A stretch of DNA of 11,008 bases. Source: Dehalococcoidia bacterium. GTDB taxonomy: Bacteria > Chloroflexota > Dehalococcoidia > GIF9 > AB-539-J10. Each line of letters begins with the position of its first letter. Position 1 is the stretch's first letter. The notes under the pieces were generated by a model, which was not told where the DNA came from, made no database searches, and saw only the letters and a list, made by a program, of their open reading frames with translations. The stretch is taken from NCBI GenBank assembly GCA_030621105.1, contig JAUXIH010000026.1, positions 1 through 11,008 of the forward strand, given 5' to 3'. Made by a program: the position numbers and the translations under genes. Shown piece by piece: positions 1 to 7,287 of this stretch.

Positions 1-2156
1 TTATCCAGAGACAAATTTATATAACCTTCCACTACTAGCCGACTACCTCCTACCTCGCCCAAGTAGGTCAGCGGCACGCGCCACCTCTTCACTATCTTCT
101 CCAGCTTTGGGGTTAAATCAGATGATATGGATACCAGAATACATGATTGAAATTCTCCAAATAACATGGAGTCCCGCCTCTCTTTCAATCTCCACCGCGT
201 CCCTCGAAAACCAATGCCTCCCGAAATACAACTTTCCGCAACAGTCACTATCAATCCTCCATCCGAACAATCATGAGCCGATTTAACCAGCCCACGTTGT
301 ATCGCTTCCACACAAGACCTCTGAACTCTCCGCTCCAAATCAAGATCAATGGCAGGCCTCCCTCTAATTAGCCCATGAATTAATTCCAAATACTCGCTGC
401 CTCCAAGCCCATCCCCTATCATGTCACCCAGTAGAAAAACTAGATCACCTTCATCCTTAAACGACATAGTGCAGTGTTTAGTCACGTCAGTAATCATTCC
501 TGCCATGCCTATCACCGGGGTTGGGTATATAGACTGATCCTGTACTTCATTGTACAAACTGACATTGCCACTAACCACGGGGACCTTTAATTCCCTACAG
601 GCTCGCGCTATTCCCCTGATAGAATCGCTCAGTTGATAATAAACATCATCCTTGTCAGGATCACCAAAGTTCAAACAATCAGTAACAGCCAAGGGTTCAG
701 CACCGGTACATGCCAGGTTACGAGCAGCCTCAACTACAGAAATCACTCCCCCCAGATATGGATCAAGGTAACAATACCTACCATTACCATCCATGGTCAT
801 GGCAATACCCTTACCAGAACCCTTAATGCGCAACACAGCGGCATCATCACCAGGGGGAACTACAGTATTATTCATTACCTGGTGATCATACTGGCGATAA
901 ACCATCTGCTTACTGGATATGTTAGGGGCTGCCAGCAAACGAAGTAACACTGAATTACACTGCCTCGAACTGACATCGGGAATAGAAACCAGATCAAGCG
1001 ATTGCACCTGATCCAACCATGACGGTTTCTTGCTACGTCGCCGATACATGGGGGGCGATGTCAAGAGGTTCACTGGCAGCTGAGCCACAACAGCATGGCC
1101 CTCTTTAACCACAGCCAGGTGGTCAGAAGTAACTCGGCCAATTATGTCGCAGCGCAGATCCCATTTCTCAAGCAAAGTCTTCACTTTATCTTCACTCCCC
1201 TTCCTGACAATCACCAGCATCCTTTCCTGAGATTCTGACAGCATCACCTCATAAGGAGTCATGTTCTCCTCGCGACGCGGAACCTTTAACACATCAATCT
1301 CTACTCCCATATTTGCTTTCTCGGCAGATTCTACTACCGAGCTGGTCAAACCAGCTGCACCCAAATCCTGCATGCCGACAATCCAATTAGTTTGCGCAAG
1401 CTCAAGGCAAGCTTCAATCAACAACTTCTCTAAAAACGGGTTCCCTACCTGAACCGTAGGTCTCAATTCTTGATCACCTCCGAGCGTACGAGAGGCTAAT
1501 CCAGAAGCACCATAAATCCCATCACGGCCAGTATCAGATCCTACAAGCATCAGCAGGTTGCCTTCACCACTAGCGCCAGAGCTCACCAGTTCAGTCTTCC
1601 TGACAATTCCCAGACACAGGGCATTAACCAGCGGATTTCCCGAATAACAGTCAGCAAAGATAACCTCTCCACCAATATTGGGTATCCCCAAGCAATTACC
1701 ATACCCAGCGATACCACCAATAATCCCATTAAAGAGGTAACGATTACGTGGCTCAGTTAAGGGCCCAAAACGAAGGGAATTAAGCAAGGCTATCGGACGA
1801 GCGCCCATAGTAAATATATCTCGGACAATACCTCCTACTCCTGTAGCCGCACCCTGATATGGTTCAACCGCTGAAGGATGATTATGAGATTCCACCTTAA
1901 ATACTATAGCGAATCCGTCGCCAATATCTACCACTCCAGCATTCTCCTCTCCCGGGCTAACCAGGACATGCTTCCCTTTGGAGGGCAAAAGTTTCAGCAA
2001 AGGTTTGGAATGCTTATAGCCACAATGCTCACTCCATAATGAGCCCAACATGCCTAACTCGACATCAGTAGGCTCACGTCCTAATTCTTGGAGAATAAGT
2101 TCATATTCCCTCTGACTTAAGGCAACTTTATCTAGATCTTCCTTAGATATGCTCAA
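1..2156 (-). CDS. purL: Phosphoribosylformylglycinamidine synthase subunit PurL (3' end outside window)
   Basis: Small-type PurL, the synthetase subunit that converts FGAR, glutamine-derived ammonia and ATP to FGAM in de novo purine synthesis, working with PurQ and PurS in the cytoplasm. One open frame of 718 codons runs to the window edge without a stop. Visible motifs are LWSEHCGYKHSK with the conserved His at residue 44, ESHNHPSAVEP (89 onward), the glycine-rich GAATGVGGIVRD stretch, GRDGIYGAS, MQDLGAAGL and, in the second half, SGNVSLYNE. The Bacillus-type enzyme is about 740 residues, so only a short C-terminal piece is missing. No ATG exists at the right place. I start at TTG 2156 because GGGAG lies seven bases upstream and the next codons match the family N-terminus. 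The start overlaps the end of purQ by 14 bases, suggesting coupled translation. Function is secure by motif. Confidence 0.96.
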   Translation of the reverse strand, partial: MSISKEDLDKVALSQREYELILQELGREPTDVELGMLGSLWSEHCGYKHSKPLLKLLPSKGKHVLVSPGEENAGVVDIGDGFAIVFKVESHNHPSAVEPYQGAATGVGGIVRDIFTMGARPIALLNSLRFGPLTEPRNRYLFNGIIGGIAGYGNCLGIPNIGGEVIFADCYSGNPLVNALCLGIVRKTELVSSGASGEGNLLMLVGSDTGRDGIYGASGLASRTLGGDQELRPTVQVGNPFLEKLLIEACLELAQTNWIVGMQDLGAAGLTSSVVESAEKANMGVEIDVLKVPRREENMTPYEVMLSESQERMLVIVRKGSEDKVKTLLEKWDLRCDIIGRVTSDHLAVVKEGHAVVAQLPVNLLTSPPMYRRRSKKPSWLDQVQSLDLVSIPDVSSRQCNSVLLRLLAAPNISSKQMVYRQYDHQVMNNTVVPPGDDAAVLRIKGSGKGIAMTMDGNGRYCYLDPYLGGVISVVEAARNLACTGAEPLAVTDCLNFGDPDKDDVYYQLSDSIRGIARACRELKVPVVSGNVSLYNEVQDQSIYPTPVIGMAGMITDVTKHCTMSFKDEGDLVFLLGDMIGDGLGGSEYLELIHGLIRGRPAIDLDLERRVQRSCVEAIQRGLVKSAHDCSDGGLIVTVAESCISGGIGFRGTRWRLKERRDSMLFGEFQSCILVSISSDLTPKLEKIVKRWRVPLTYLGEVGGSRLVVEGYINLSLD

Positions 2157-2832
2157 TAATTGACTCCCAAATAAAATTACCATCGGAACTGCCAAGTAGT
2201 CCCTCACAGGCTCGCTCCGGATGTGGCATCATCCCTAAGACATTGCCACGGTTATTGACAATCCCTGCAATATTATGTAAAGAACCGTTGGGGTTAGCCT
2301 CAACTGTTATGTCTCCAGAAGGCATAGCATACCGAAAAACAACCTGCCCCTGGGACTCAAGTTCCTCTAAACCAGCATCATCAATGTAATAGTTACCTTC
2401 ATAATGAGAGATGGGAATCTTCAATAACTGGCGAGCATGACATTTCGAGGTAAAGGGCAAGGAATTGTTCTCTACTCTAAGATCAACCCACTGGCATCGA
2501 TACTGGAGATGGTTACTGGGAAGCAATACTCCAGGGAGAAGTCCCGCTTCACATAAAACCTGAAAGCCATTACAAATCCCTATCACCAAACCACCATCAT
2601 GGGCAAAGTTCTCCACAGCTTTCATTACCGGGGAGAAACGGGCAATGGCTCCAACCCGCAAGTAATCACCATAGGAAAATCCTCCAGGAAGAACAATACA
2701 ATCATAATCAGTGGCAAAGTGACTCTCTTTATGCCAGAGATAGTCAACTTCTTGCCCTAGCACATCATGAAGAGAATAATAACAATCCCGCTCACTCCAT
2801 GTTCCAGGGAAAACAATAATGCCAAACTTCAT
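2143..2832 (-). CDS. purQ: Phosphoribosylformylglycinamidine synthase subunit PurQ (glutaminase)
   Basis: Class I glutamine amidotransferase that hydrolyses glutamine and passes ammonia to PurL in FGAM synthesis. Counting from ATG 2832 the protein has 229 residues, normal for PurQ. It begins MKFGIIVFPGTWSERDCYY, the family N-terminus. The nucleophile is Cys87 in GICNGFQ, and His204 and Glu206 in MMPHPERA complete the triad; LPGGFSYGDYLR is also typical. The frame stays open upstream to TTG 2880, which would add 16 cysteine- and tryptophan-containing residues (WIAAACFCCRCFISS after the start). I think that extension unlikely, although a strong Shine-Dalgarno sequence precedes it (see the leader entry). 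ATG 2832 has no clear ribosome binding site of its own. The gene lies 71 bases after yqeY and overlaps purL, so it is mid-operon. Function is secure; the exact start is open. Confidence 0.95.
   Translation of the reverse strand: MKFGIIVFPGTWSERDCYYSLHDVLGQEVDYLWHKESHFATDYDCIVLPGGFSYGDYLRVGAIARFSPVMKAVENFAHDGGLVIGICNGFQVLCEAGLLPGVLLPSNHLQYRCQWVDLRVENNSLPFTSKCHARQLLKIPISHYEGNYYIDDAGLEELESQGQVVFRYAMPSGDITVEANPNGSLHNIAGIVNNRGNVLGMMPHPERACEGLLGSSDGNFIWESIIEHI
2164..2168 (-). promoter_or_regulatory. Ribosome binding site deciding the TTG start of purL
   Basis: GGGAG, read on the minus strand, sits seven bases before TTG 2156, inside the last codons of purQ. It supports the non-ATG start, since no ATG or GTG is suitably placed. 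Confidence 0.6.
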
Positions 2833-2833
2833 G

Positions 2834-2878
2834 CTAGAGATAAAACAGCGACAGCAAAAACACGCTGCCGCTATCCAC
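2834..2878 (-). CDS. Possible 14-codon leader peptide coupled to purQ
   Basis: A GTG at 2878 opens a short frame, MDSGSVFLLSLFYL, that ends in TAG at 2836-2834, one base before the purQ ATG. Upstream stands GAGGTGAT (2890-2883), an eight-base match to the ideal Shine-Dalgarno sequence, with suitable spacing for this GTG (about eight bases after AGG) or for the in-frame purQ TTG at 2880 (about six). Because the purQ ATG has no binding site, a ribosome ending on this minigene could re-initiate at purQ. The alternative is that purQ really begins at TTG 2880 with a 16-residue extension. The peptide resembles no attenuator I know. This is an inference from spacing only. Confidence 0.35.
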   Translation of the reverse strand: MDSGSVFLLSLFYL

Positions 2879-2903
2879 AAAAATCACCTCACTCCCAACA
2901 CTA

Positions 2904-3353
2904 TCACATGCTGGCCAAAAGTCCTGAAACTACATCACTGACTTCCTGTCCGCTAGCTTTGCCTCTAAGTTGGGGCATAAGCTGAGACATAACTCGACCT
3001 TTATCCCTCATCCCCACAGACCCCATCAAGGCAATTATATGACGTGCTGCAGCCTCAATTTCCTCACGGCTCATTTGCTTCGGCAGATATTGCACAAGTA
3101 TGTTCAACTCAGCCTCCTCTTGATCTACAAGATCGCCGCGACTCCCTCTTTTAAAGGCCTCAATACTCTCGTGGTGGCGCCTCACTCCTCTCGCGATAAC
3201 ATCAACAACTTCACTGTCATCTAAGCTAGCTTTGCGAGCAATGGAAACATTCTTTATTTCTGACAACAACAATCGCAATACAGAGACACGAACCTTCTCA
3301 TGACCTTTAAGTGCCTCTACCAGATCCCGCTTTATTGTATTCTCCAGCGTCAT
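2904..3353 (-). CDS. yqeY: GatB/YqeY domain protein
   Basis: A 149-residue protein of the YqeY family, which is related to the tail domain of the GatB subunit of the tRNA-dependent amidotransferase and is thought to touch tRNA; its exact role is not established. The family pattern is clear: an N-terminal helix with VRVSVLRLLLSEIKN (around 21-35), a middle part with RRHHESIEAFKRGSR, then ILVQYLPKQMSREEIEA and the C-terminal end with KGRVMSQLMPQLRGKASGQEV. Length matches the family (about 147-150). The ATG at 3353 lies four bases after the rpsU stop, and AGG within the end of rpsU serves as a likely ribosome binding site. The rpsU-yqeY pair is a widely conserved arrangement. No lysine-rich linker or GatB catalytic domain is attached, so it is a stand-alone YqeY. 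Confidence 0.93.
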   Translation of the reverse strand: MTLENTIKRDLVEALKGHEKVRVSVLRLLLSEIKNVSIARKASLDDSEVVDVIARGVRRHHESIEAFKRGSRGDLVDQEEAELNILVQYLPKQMSREEIEAAARHIIALMGSVGMRDKGRVMSQLMPQLRGKASGQEVSDVVSGLLASM

Positions 3354-3357
3354 CTGG

Positions 3358-3534
3358 CTACCTGGAACTCTTTCGCTTCTTTACTGCTTCTTTCTTCTTA
3401 CGTTCGTCACTGGGTTTCTGGTAAAATCTACGACGGCGAACTTCAGCTAAAACACGCTCATGCTGTACCTGCTTACCAAACCTGCGCAGCAAACTCTCAA
3501 AACCTTCATTTGATCCTAGCTTTACCTCAGCCAT
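3358..3534 (-). CDS. rpsU: Small ribosomal subunit protein S21
   Basis: A 58-residue basic protein matching ribosomal protein bS21 of the 30S subunit. It starts MAEVKLGSNEGFESLLRRFGKQ, continues with the conserved QHERVLAEVRRRRFYQKPS and ends in a lysine/arginine-rich tail with ERKKKEAVKKRKSSR, as in other bS21 proteins. No other in-frame start exists nearby, so ATG 3534 is used; only a weak GGA is close before it, while AGAGGTAGG lies further upstream. It is the first gene of the minus-strand operon rpsU-yqeY-purQ-purL, behind a good sigma-70-type promoter about 30 bases from the start codon. The gap to yqeY is four bases. Identification is very secure from sequence and context. Confidence 0.95.
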   Translation of the reverse strand: MAEVKLGSNEGFESLLRRFGKQVQHERVLAEVRRRRFYQKPSDERKKKEAVKKRKSSR

Positions 3535-3571
3535 ATTTCCATCACACCTACCTCTCTACATAAAACAAGCT

Positions 3572-3601
3572 ATTTTAGTAATCATAGCTTAAGTATGTCA
3601 A
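3572..3601 (-). promoter_or_regulatory. Sigma-70-type promoter of the rpsU operon
   Basis: On the minus strand a perfect TTGACA (3601-3596) is followed after 18 bases by TAAAAT (3577-3572), five of six matches to the -10 consensus. The predicted start near 3565 leaves a leader of about 30 bases before rpsU. Confidence 0.7.
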
Positions 3602-3605
3602 GCAA

Positions 3606-3627
3606 GGAAAGCAGGAAGTATCTTTCC
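3606..3627. repeat. Inverted repeat between the divergent rpsU and cca promoters
   Basis: GGAAAG and CTTTCC are separated by ten bases in the gap between the two divergent -35 elements, just upstream of the rpsU -35. It could be an operator or chance; six-base arms in AT-rich DNA are weak evidence. Confidence 0.25.
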
Positions 3628-3661
3628 AATCACCCCTAACAGCAAAAATAAACATGTATCA

Positions 3662-3690
3662 ATGACAGAAAAATAGAATAGTAATACAAT
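3662..3690 (+). promoter_or_regulatory. Likely promoter of the cca gene
   Basis: ATGACA (3662-3667) and TACAAT (3685-3690) are each five of six to consensus and 17 bases apart. A second, weaker candidate is TTCACA (3692-3697) with TAACAT (3714-3719), spacing 16. The second one would start RNA only about five bases before the ATG at 3731. Confidence 0.5.
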
Positions 3691-3730
3691 GTTCACATCA
3701 AATTAAGGCAATGTAACATCCCAACATACT

Positions 3731-4972
3731 ATGAATATCGCTGCAAAAATAGAACAGCACCTGTCCCAACAATCCTTGGCATTGATTAAATTAATCAACA
3801 ATGAGGCCACATCCCTAGGGCAAACGGTATATCTGGTTGGGGGTGTGGTGCGTGATACTCTTCTGGGATATCCCAATTTTGATCTCGACATAGTAAGCGA
3901 AGGTGATGCGATAAAACTAGCACGGCGAATTGCGGAAACTACAGGACTAAAACCAAGAATACATTCTCGCTTCGGTACCGCCAAGATCAGCCGTGGTAAA
4001 CTCAGCCTCGACTTGGCCACTGCCCGCTGTGAAACCTACAGCAGCCCTGGTGCACTACCCTCTGTAACTCCAAATACAATACAAGCTGATCTCTCCCGCA
4101 GGGACTTTTCCATCAACGCCATGGCAATACGGCTCAACCAGAAATATTACGGAGACCTACTCGACCCTCACCATGGTAAAGAAGATCTGGAACACAACTT
4201 GATCCGTATCCTGCATCCCCAAAGTTTCACCGATGATGCTACCAGAATCTTGCGGGCTATCCGCTATGAACAAAGGCTGAATTTCAAAATTGAACCAGAG
4301 ACTGCCCACTTGCTGCAACGCGATATTCCTATGCTGGACACCATCAGCGGCAACCGTTTAAGACACGAATTACTGTTAACCCTCCAGGAACGGTATCCAG
4401 AAAAGATAATCGAGAGGCTCGGTGAACTGGGGGTGCTACAACAGATAAGTCTTCCCATAGAAGATGCTGCAGGAATAAACGACACTTTTAACATAGCACG
4501 ACAGGTCAACAAATCTCACAATTTGCCCTGGCTCTACCTCTGCCTCCTTATCTATAAATTAAGTAAAGAACAACTTAACCAATTCGCTTTTCGTCTCAAG
4601 ATAGCAGGCAGGTTAAAGAACCTCTTGCAGGACGCCATCGATATCAAGGAGCAACTTCCCCTACTGGATAATCCTCAGATAACCAACAGCGATATCTACC
4701 ATATCCTGTTGAGCCGGCACCCTCTGGCTATTCAAGCCAATATAATTAGCTCTCAGTCTCTTGCGCCATCTCTCCATCTCCAGTTATTCTTAGATAAATT
4801 ACGCTACGTCAAGCCCCTGCTCAGCGGAGAGGATATCAAGCAGTTAGGCATTCCTTCGGGAACTAAAATAGGCACTACTCTTAAATTGCTACTTAAGGCA
4901 AAGCTGAATGGCGAAATAACAACCAGACAAGAGGAAAAAAAACTAGTTTCACGATTGTATCCAACCCGGTAG
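3731..4972 (+). CDS. cca: CCA tRNA nucleotidyltransferase / poly(A) polymerase family protein
   Basis: Class II nucleotidyltransferase of 413 residues that most likely builds or repairs the 3' CCA end of tRNAs. The catalytic head shows LVGGVVRD (GGVVRD at 37-42) and the metal-binding DLD (51-53), followed by RFGTAKI (80-86) and the RRDFSINAMA motif (123-132). Then come LLDPHHGKEDL, the DDATRILRAIRYEQRLNF segment and NRLRHELLLTL, as in the neck domain that selects CTP and ATP. The remaining helical body and tail are poorly conserved. No HD phosphohydrolase motif is obvious. Sequence alone cannot say whether it adds CCA, only CC, only A, or poly(A); a second family member elsewhere in the genome would decide that. 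No Shine-Dalgarno sequence precedes the ATG. Its 3' end overlaps the convergent membrane-protein gene by 24 bases. Confidence 0.9.
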   Translation: MNIAAKIEQHLSQQSLALIKLINNEATSLGQTVYLVGGVVRDTLLGYPNFDLDIVSEGDAIKLARRIAETTGLKPRIHSRFGTAKISRGKLSLDLATARCETYSSPGALPSVTPNTIQADLSRRDFSINAMAIRLNQKYYGDLLDPHHGKEDLEHNLIRILHPQSFTDDATRILRAIRYEQRLNFKIEPETAHLLQRDIPMLDTISGNRLRHELLLTLQERYPEKIIERLGELGVLQQISLPIEDAAGINDTFNIARQVNKSHNLPWLYLCLLIYKLSKEQLNQFAFRLKIAGRLKNLLQDAIDIKEQLPLLDNPQITNSDIYHILLSRHPLAIQANIISSQSLAPSLHLQLFLDKLRYVKPLLSGEDIKQLGIPSGTKIGTTLKLLLKAKLNGEITTRQEEKKLVSRLYPTR

Positions 4973-5542
4973 CAACACAATTCCAATACTAAAAGCGTAG
5001 CAAAACACGGCATATTTAAGGAACTTACCCAGCCAGCAGGGAAGCAAGAACTTCCATACCGGCAGTCTCGCACCCCCAGCAACAACTCCAGCAACATCGA
5101 AGGGAAGAATAGGAATGGAAGCAAAGAGGAATATGGTTAGAAATCCACGCTTATTCATCCAGTTTACCACCCGACTATAGCCGAGATAAGCTAGGGGATA
5201 AGTCCCAAGTATTATCTGCTGGCCTACCCTGCCAGCATAATATCCGCTTAGTTCCCCCAAGCTTCCACCTATACTAGCTACTAAAGCTATGACAATAGGA
5301 TTCCAAATTGTGGCTGCCGCCAGCATCATGGCTGCAGGCACAGGAACCGGGACTATAATAGTGACATTGGCCACCAAGGTGCTGACAAAAACAACCAGAT
5401 ATGCCAAGGGGGCAAACTGCTCGTTTTCAACATCAAAGTAAGGCCAGAGCGATTTTAGCAACCAGGCCAGAGCGAAGCTCAATCCAATCATGCCTAGCAT
5501 AAAAATTATGCCGCGCAGCCAACGCTTCCTGCTACTGTTCAT
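4949..5542 (-). CDS. VTT/DedA-like (SNARE-associated type) integral membrane protein
   Basis: A 197-residue membrane protein of the VTT (DedA/TMEM41-like) superfamily, whose members include lipid carriers and scramblases; the substrate here is unknown. After a basic start (SSRKRWLR) come a membrane helix at about 11-32, a helix at about 44-64, the re-entrant proline-rich VPVPVPAAMML stretch and the hallmark GSLGELSGYYAGR (93-105). These are followed by ASIPILPFDVAGVVAGGARLP (141-161) and a last helix near 176-192. I start at ATG 5542, four bases past the ispE stop; the frame stays open to 5599, but that would place the start inside ispE with no family support. It is the last gene of the ffs-rsmA-ispE block and overlaps the end of cca. 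The name is secure at superfamily level only. Confidence 0.82.
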   Translation of the reverse strand: MNSSRKRWLRGIIFMLGMIGLSFALAWLLKSLWPYFDVENEQFAPLAYLVVFVSTLVANVTIIVPVPVPAAMMLAAATIWNPIVIALVASIGGSLGELSGYYAGRVGQQIILGTYPLAYLGYSRVVNWMNKRGFLTIFLFASIPILPFDVAGVVAGGARLPVWKFLLPCWLGKFLKYAVFCYAFSIGIVLLPGWIQS

Positions 5543-5546
5543 GCTG

Positions 5547-6407
5547 TCACTGTTCCATATCCCCGGAAAAGCTTGATACCAAATAAGATTCCAGGCCACG
5601 TGCTTTTATATCTAAAAGTAGCTTCCCTGCTTCCTCCTTGCTCTTAGTCACAGTAAAAAGAGCCGGCCCGGAGCCAACCAGATGAACACCTTCAGCCCCG
5701 ATCTGCTCCATGAAAGCTACATATTTCCTGAGCTCGGGGAAAACATTGAACGCCACAGTCTCAAAAGCATTGTGCATGAGATGATGAGGAATACTTCTCC
5801 CTTGCAAGCAATACGCTAAGGCCTCCCTCACAATCTGTCCGCTGGAATAACACTCCGCAGTCAGTCTATCATAGAGTTGTCTCGTTTTACTTGGAATCTT
5901 AGTCAGCGGCGGTACTAATAAAATAAATATACCAGTAGGAAAAGAATGCAATGGAGTCACCACCTCTCCCCGACCAGCCACCAGGGCCGTACCACCATAA
6001 ATAAAGAAGGGAATATCTGAACCTAGCTGAGAGCCAACCTCTACCAACTCAGCGGCCGAGAGGTTTAATCCCCATAGCTTATTGAGAGCCACAAGAGCAG
6101 CGGCAGCATCGCTGCTGCCTCCTCCCAGACCAATCCCCCAAGGAATATGCTTATCGAGGCCAATCCTCACTCCTTGTCGACATCCAGTAAGCTGCCTTAA
6201 CAACACGGCAGCTTTCATAACCAGATTGTCAGGCTCCAAGCCAGGTTCACTACAATGAAAAGACACGCCACCAGCAATCTCTAGATGGAGGATATCACAA
6301 AGATCTATTGCTTGTAGTATACTGAGAATTCGGTGATAGTTAGCATCATATTTGCCCAGCACCTCAAGAACAAGATTTATTTTAGCCGGTGCAGAAACAG
6401 TCAGCAT
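5547..6407 (-). CDS. ispE: 4-diphosphocytidyl-2-C-methyl-D-erythritol kinase
   Basis: GHMP-family kinase of the MEP isoprenoid pathway; it phosphorylates CDP-methylerythritol at the 2-hydroxyl with ATP, giving the substrate of IspF. It has 286 residues, normal for the family. The N-terminal SAPAKINLVLEV holds the catalytic lysine (Lys9), and the glycine-rich ATP loop is GLGGGSSDAAAAL, with the catalytic aspartate at Asp100. Near the C-terminus, VHLVGSGPALFTV is the GHMP motif 3 region. One oddity: the usual DGYHE/DGYHT substrate segment after strand 2 reads ANYHR (22-26), keeping Tyr-His but losing Asp-Gly. The start is firm because a perfect AGGAGG lies five bases before ATG 6407, and part of this site is the stop region of rsmA. 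It is followed at four bases by the membrane protein gene. Confidence 0.95.
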   Translation of the reverse strand: MLTVSAPAKINLVLEVLGKYDANYHRILSILQAIDLCDILHLEIAGGVSFHCSEPGLEPDNLVMKAAVLLRQLTGCRQGVRIGLDKHIPWGIGLGGGSSDAAAALVALNKLWGLNLSAAELVEVGSQLGSDIPFFIYGGTALVAGRGEVVTPLHSFPTGIFILLVPPLTKIPSKTRQLYDRLTAECYSSGQIVREALAYCLQGRSIPHHLMHNAFETVAFNVFPELRKYVAFMEQIGAEGVHLVGSGPALFTVTKSKEEAGKLLLDIKARGLESYLVSSFSGDMEQ

Positions 6408-6412
6408 AACAA

Positions 6413-6418
6413 CCTCCT
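6413..6418 (-). promoter_or_regulatory. Consensus ribosome binding site of ispE
   Basis: AGGAGG lies five bases before the ispE ATG. It begins within the TAG stop of rsmA (TAGGAGG), so translation of the two genes is probably coupled. Confidence 0.8.
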
Positions 6419-7250
6419 AGCCAGAATAGAGAACACTCCACAAATTTCTCCATTCCTGCAAAGTTAGCGTCTCTGCACGGCGCCCAGGGTCTATGCCAGA
6501 CTTCTCCAGCAACAAGACAATATTATGGGTAGACATTCCCAAAGATCGCGCCAGTGAATTGCGAAGTTGCTTGCGAGGAGAACTAAAGCCACTTCTAACC
6601 ACATGAAAGAAGCTCGAGATATCGGCCACCTGTATTGGCAGTTCCCGGTAAACCTCAAGGCGCAGTACAACTGAATCCACTCTGGGAGGAGGATAAAAAC
6701 TCCTCGCTGGCACATAAGTTACCACAGTGGGCTTACTATAAAATTGTACACTTGTACTGAGTATGGTCGATCTGCCATGAGCTGCAACGATAGCCTCCCC
6801 CACCTCCCTCTGCACCATTACCACCATAAGAGAAGGCTTTGAGGAAAGCTCCAGAAAATGACGTAACACCGGAGAGGCAATGCAATAAGGAAGATTACCA
6901 ACAAGCTTATAACTCTGCGCAGCACTATCAGATACAAATCGAGACAAATCAACCTCCAGAATATCACCACAGAGAATATCAACATTGGAGAAAGAAGATA
7001 GATTCCTCCTGAGAACGCTGACAAACCCTGAGTCTATCTCTACAGCAACAACCTTACCGGCTTGCTCAGCCAGCTTCTTGGTCAACATCCCCAGTCCTGC
7101 TCCAACCTCAACCACAATATCCGCTGAGGTAAGTGTAGCAGCAGCAACAATGCTATCCATGCATTGCTCATCAATAAGGAAATGTTGTCCTAGTTCCTTT
7201 CTCGCTCCCAGTTTATGTTGACGCAGTAAACTTTTTACTTGAGATAACAT
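6417..7250 (-). CDS. rsmA: 16S rRNA (adenine-N6,N6)-dimethyltransferase RsmA/KsgA
   Basis: S-adenosylmethionine-dependent enzyme that dimethylates two adjacent adenosines in helix 45 near the 3' end of 16S rRNA, a late step in 30S maturation. Counting from ATG 7250 the protein has 277 residues. It shows KELGQHFLID (18-27), the SAM-binding EVGAGLGMLT (48-57), an acidic DIL motif (91-93, 97-98), the catalytic NLPY (119-122) and the C-terminal basic region with SGFSSPRKQLRNSL. The frame is open up to ATG 7322, but the first 24 codons of that longer version lie partly inside the SRP RNA gene, and family members begin just ahead of the LGQHFLID motif, so I use 7250. GTG 7259 is also possible. No Shine-Dalgarno sequence is visible. 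The gene sits about 38 bases after the SRP RNA and nine bases before ispE. Confidence 0.94.
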   Translation of the reverse strand: MLSQVKSLLRQHKLGARKELGQHFLIDEQCMDSIVAAATLTSADIVVEVGAGLGMLTKKLAEQAGKVVAVEIDSGFVSVLRRNLSSFSNVDILCGDILEVDLSRFVSDSAAQSYKLVGNLPYCIASPVLRHFLELSSKPSLMVVMVQREVGEAIVAAHGRSTILSTSVQFYSKPTVVTYVPARSFYPPPRVDSVVLRLEVYRELPIQVADISSFFHVVRSGFSSPRKQLRNSLARSLGMSTHNIVLLLEKSGIDPGRRAETLTLQEWRNLWSVLYSG

Positions 7251-7287
7251 TATGTCCACAATAAAGAGATAAGATAGTGAAAACTGA

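Noticed and set aside
633..1452. Plus-strand open frames opposite purL (633-947, 1261-1452)
   Set aside because: They lie antisense to an unbroken, motif-rich purL and show low-complexity Thr/Ser/Ile-rich products with no family resemblance.
5543..5599. 19-residue N-terminal extension of the VTT-family protein
   Set aside because: It lies inside ispE, has no ribosome binding site, and the basic-then-hydrophobic start at 5542 is more typical.
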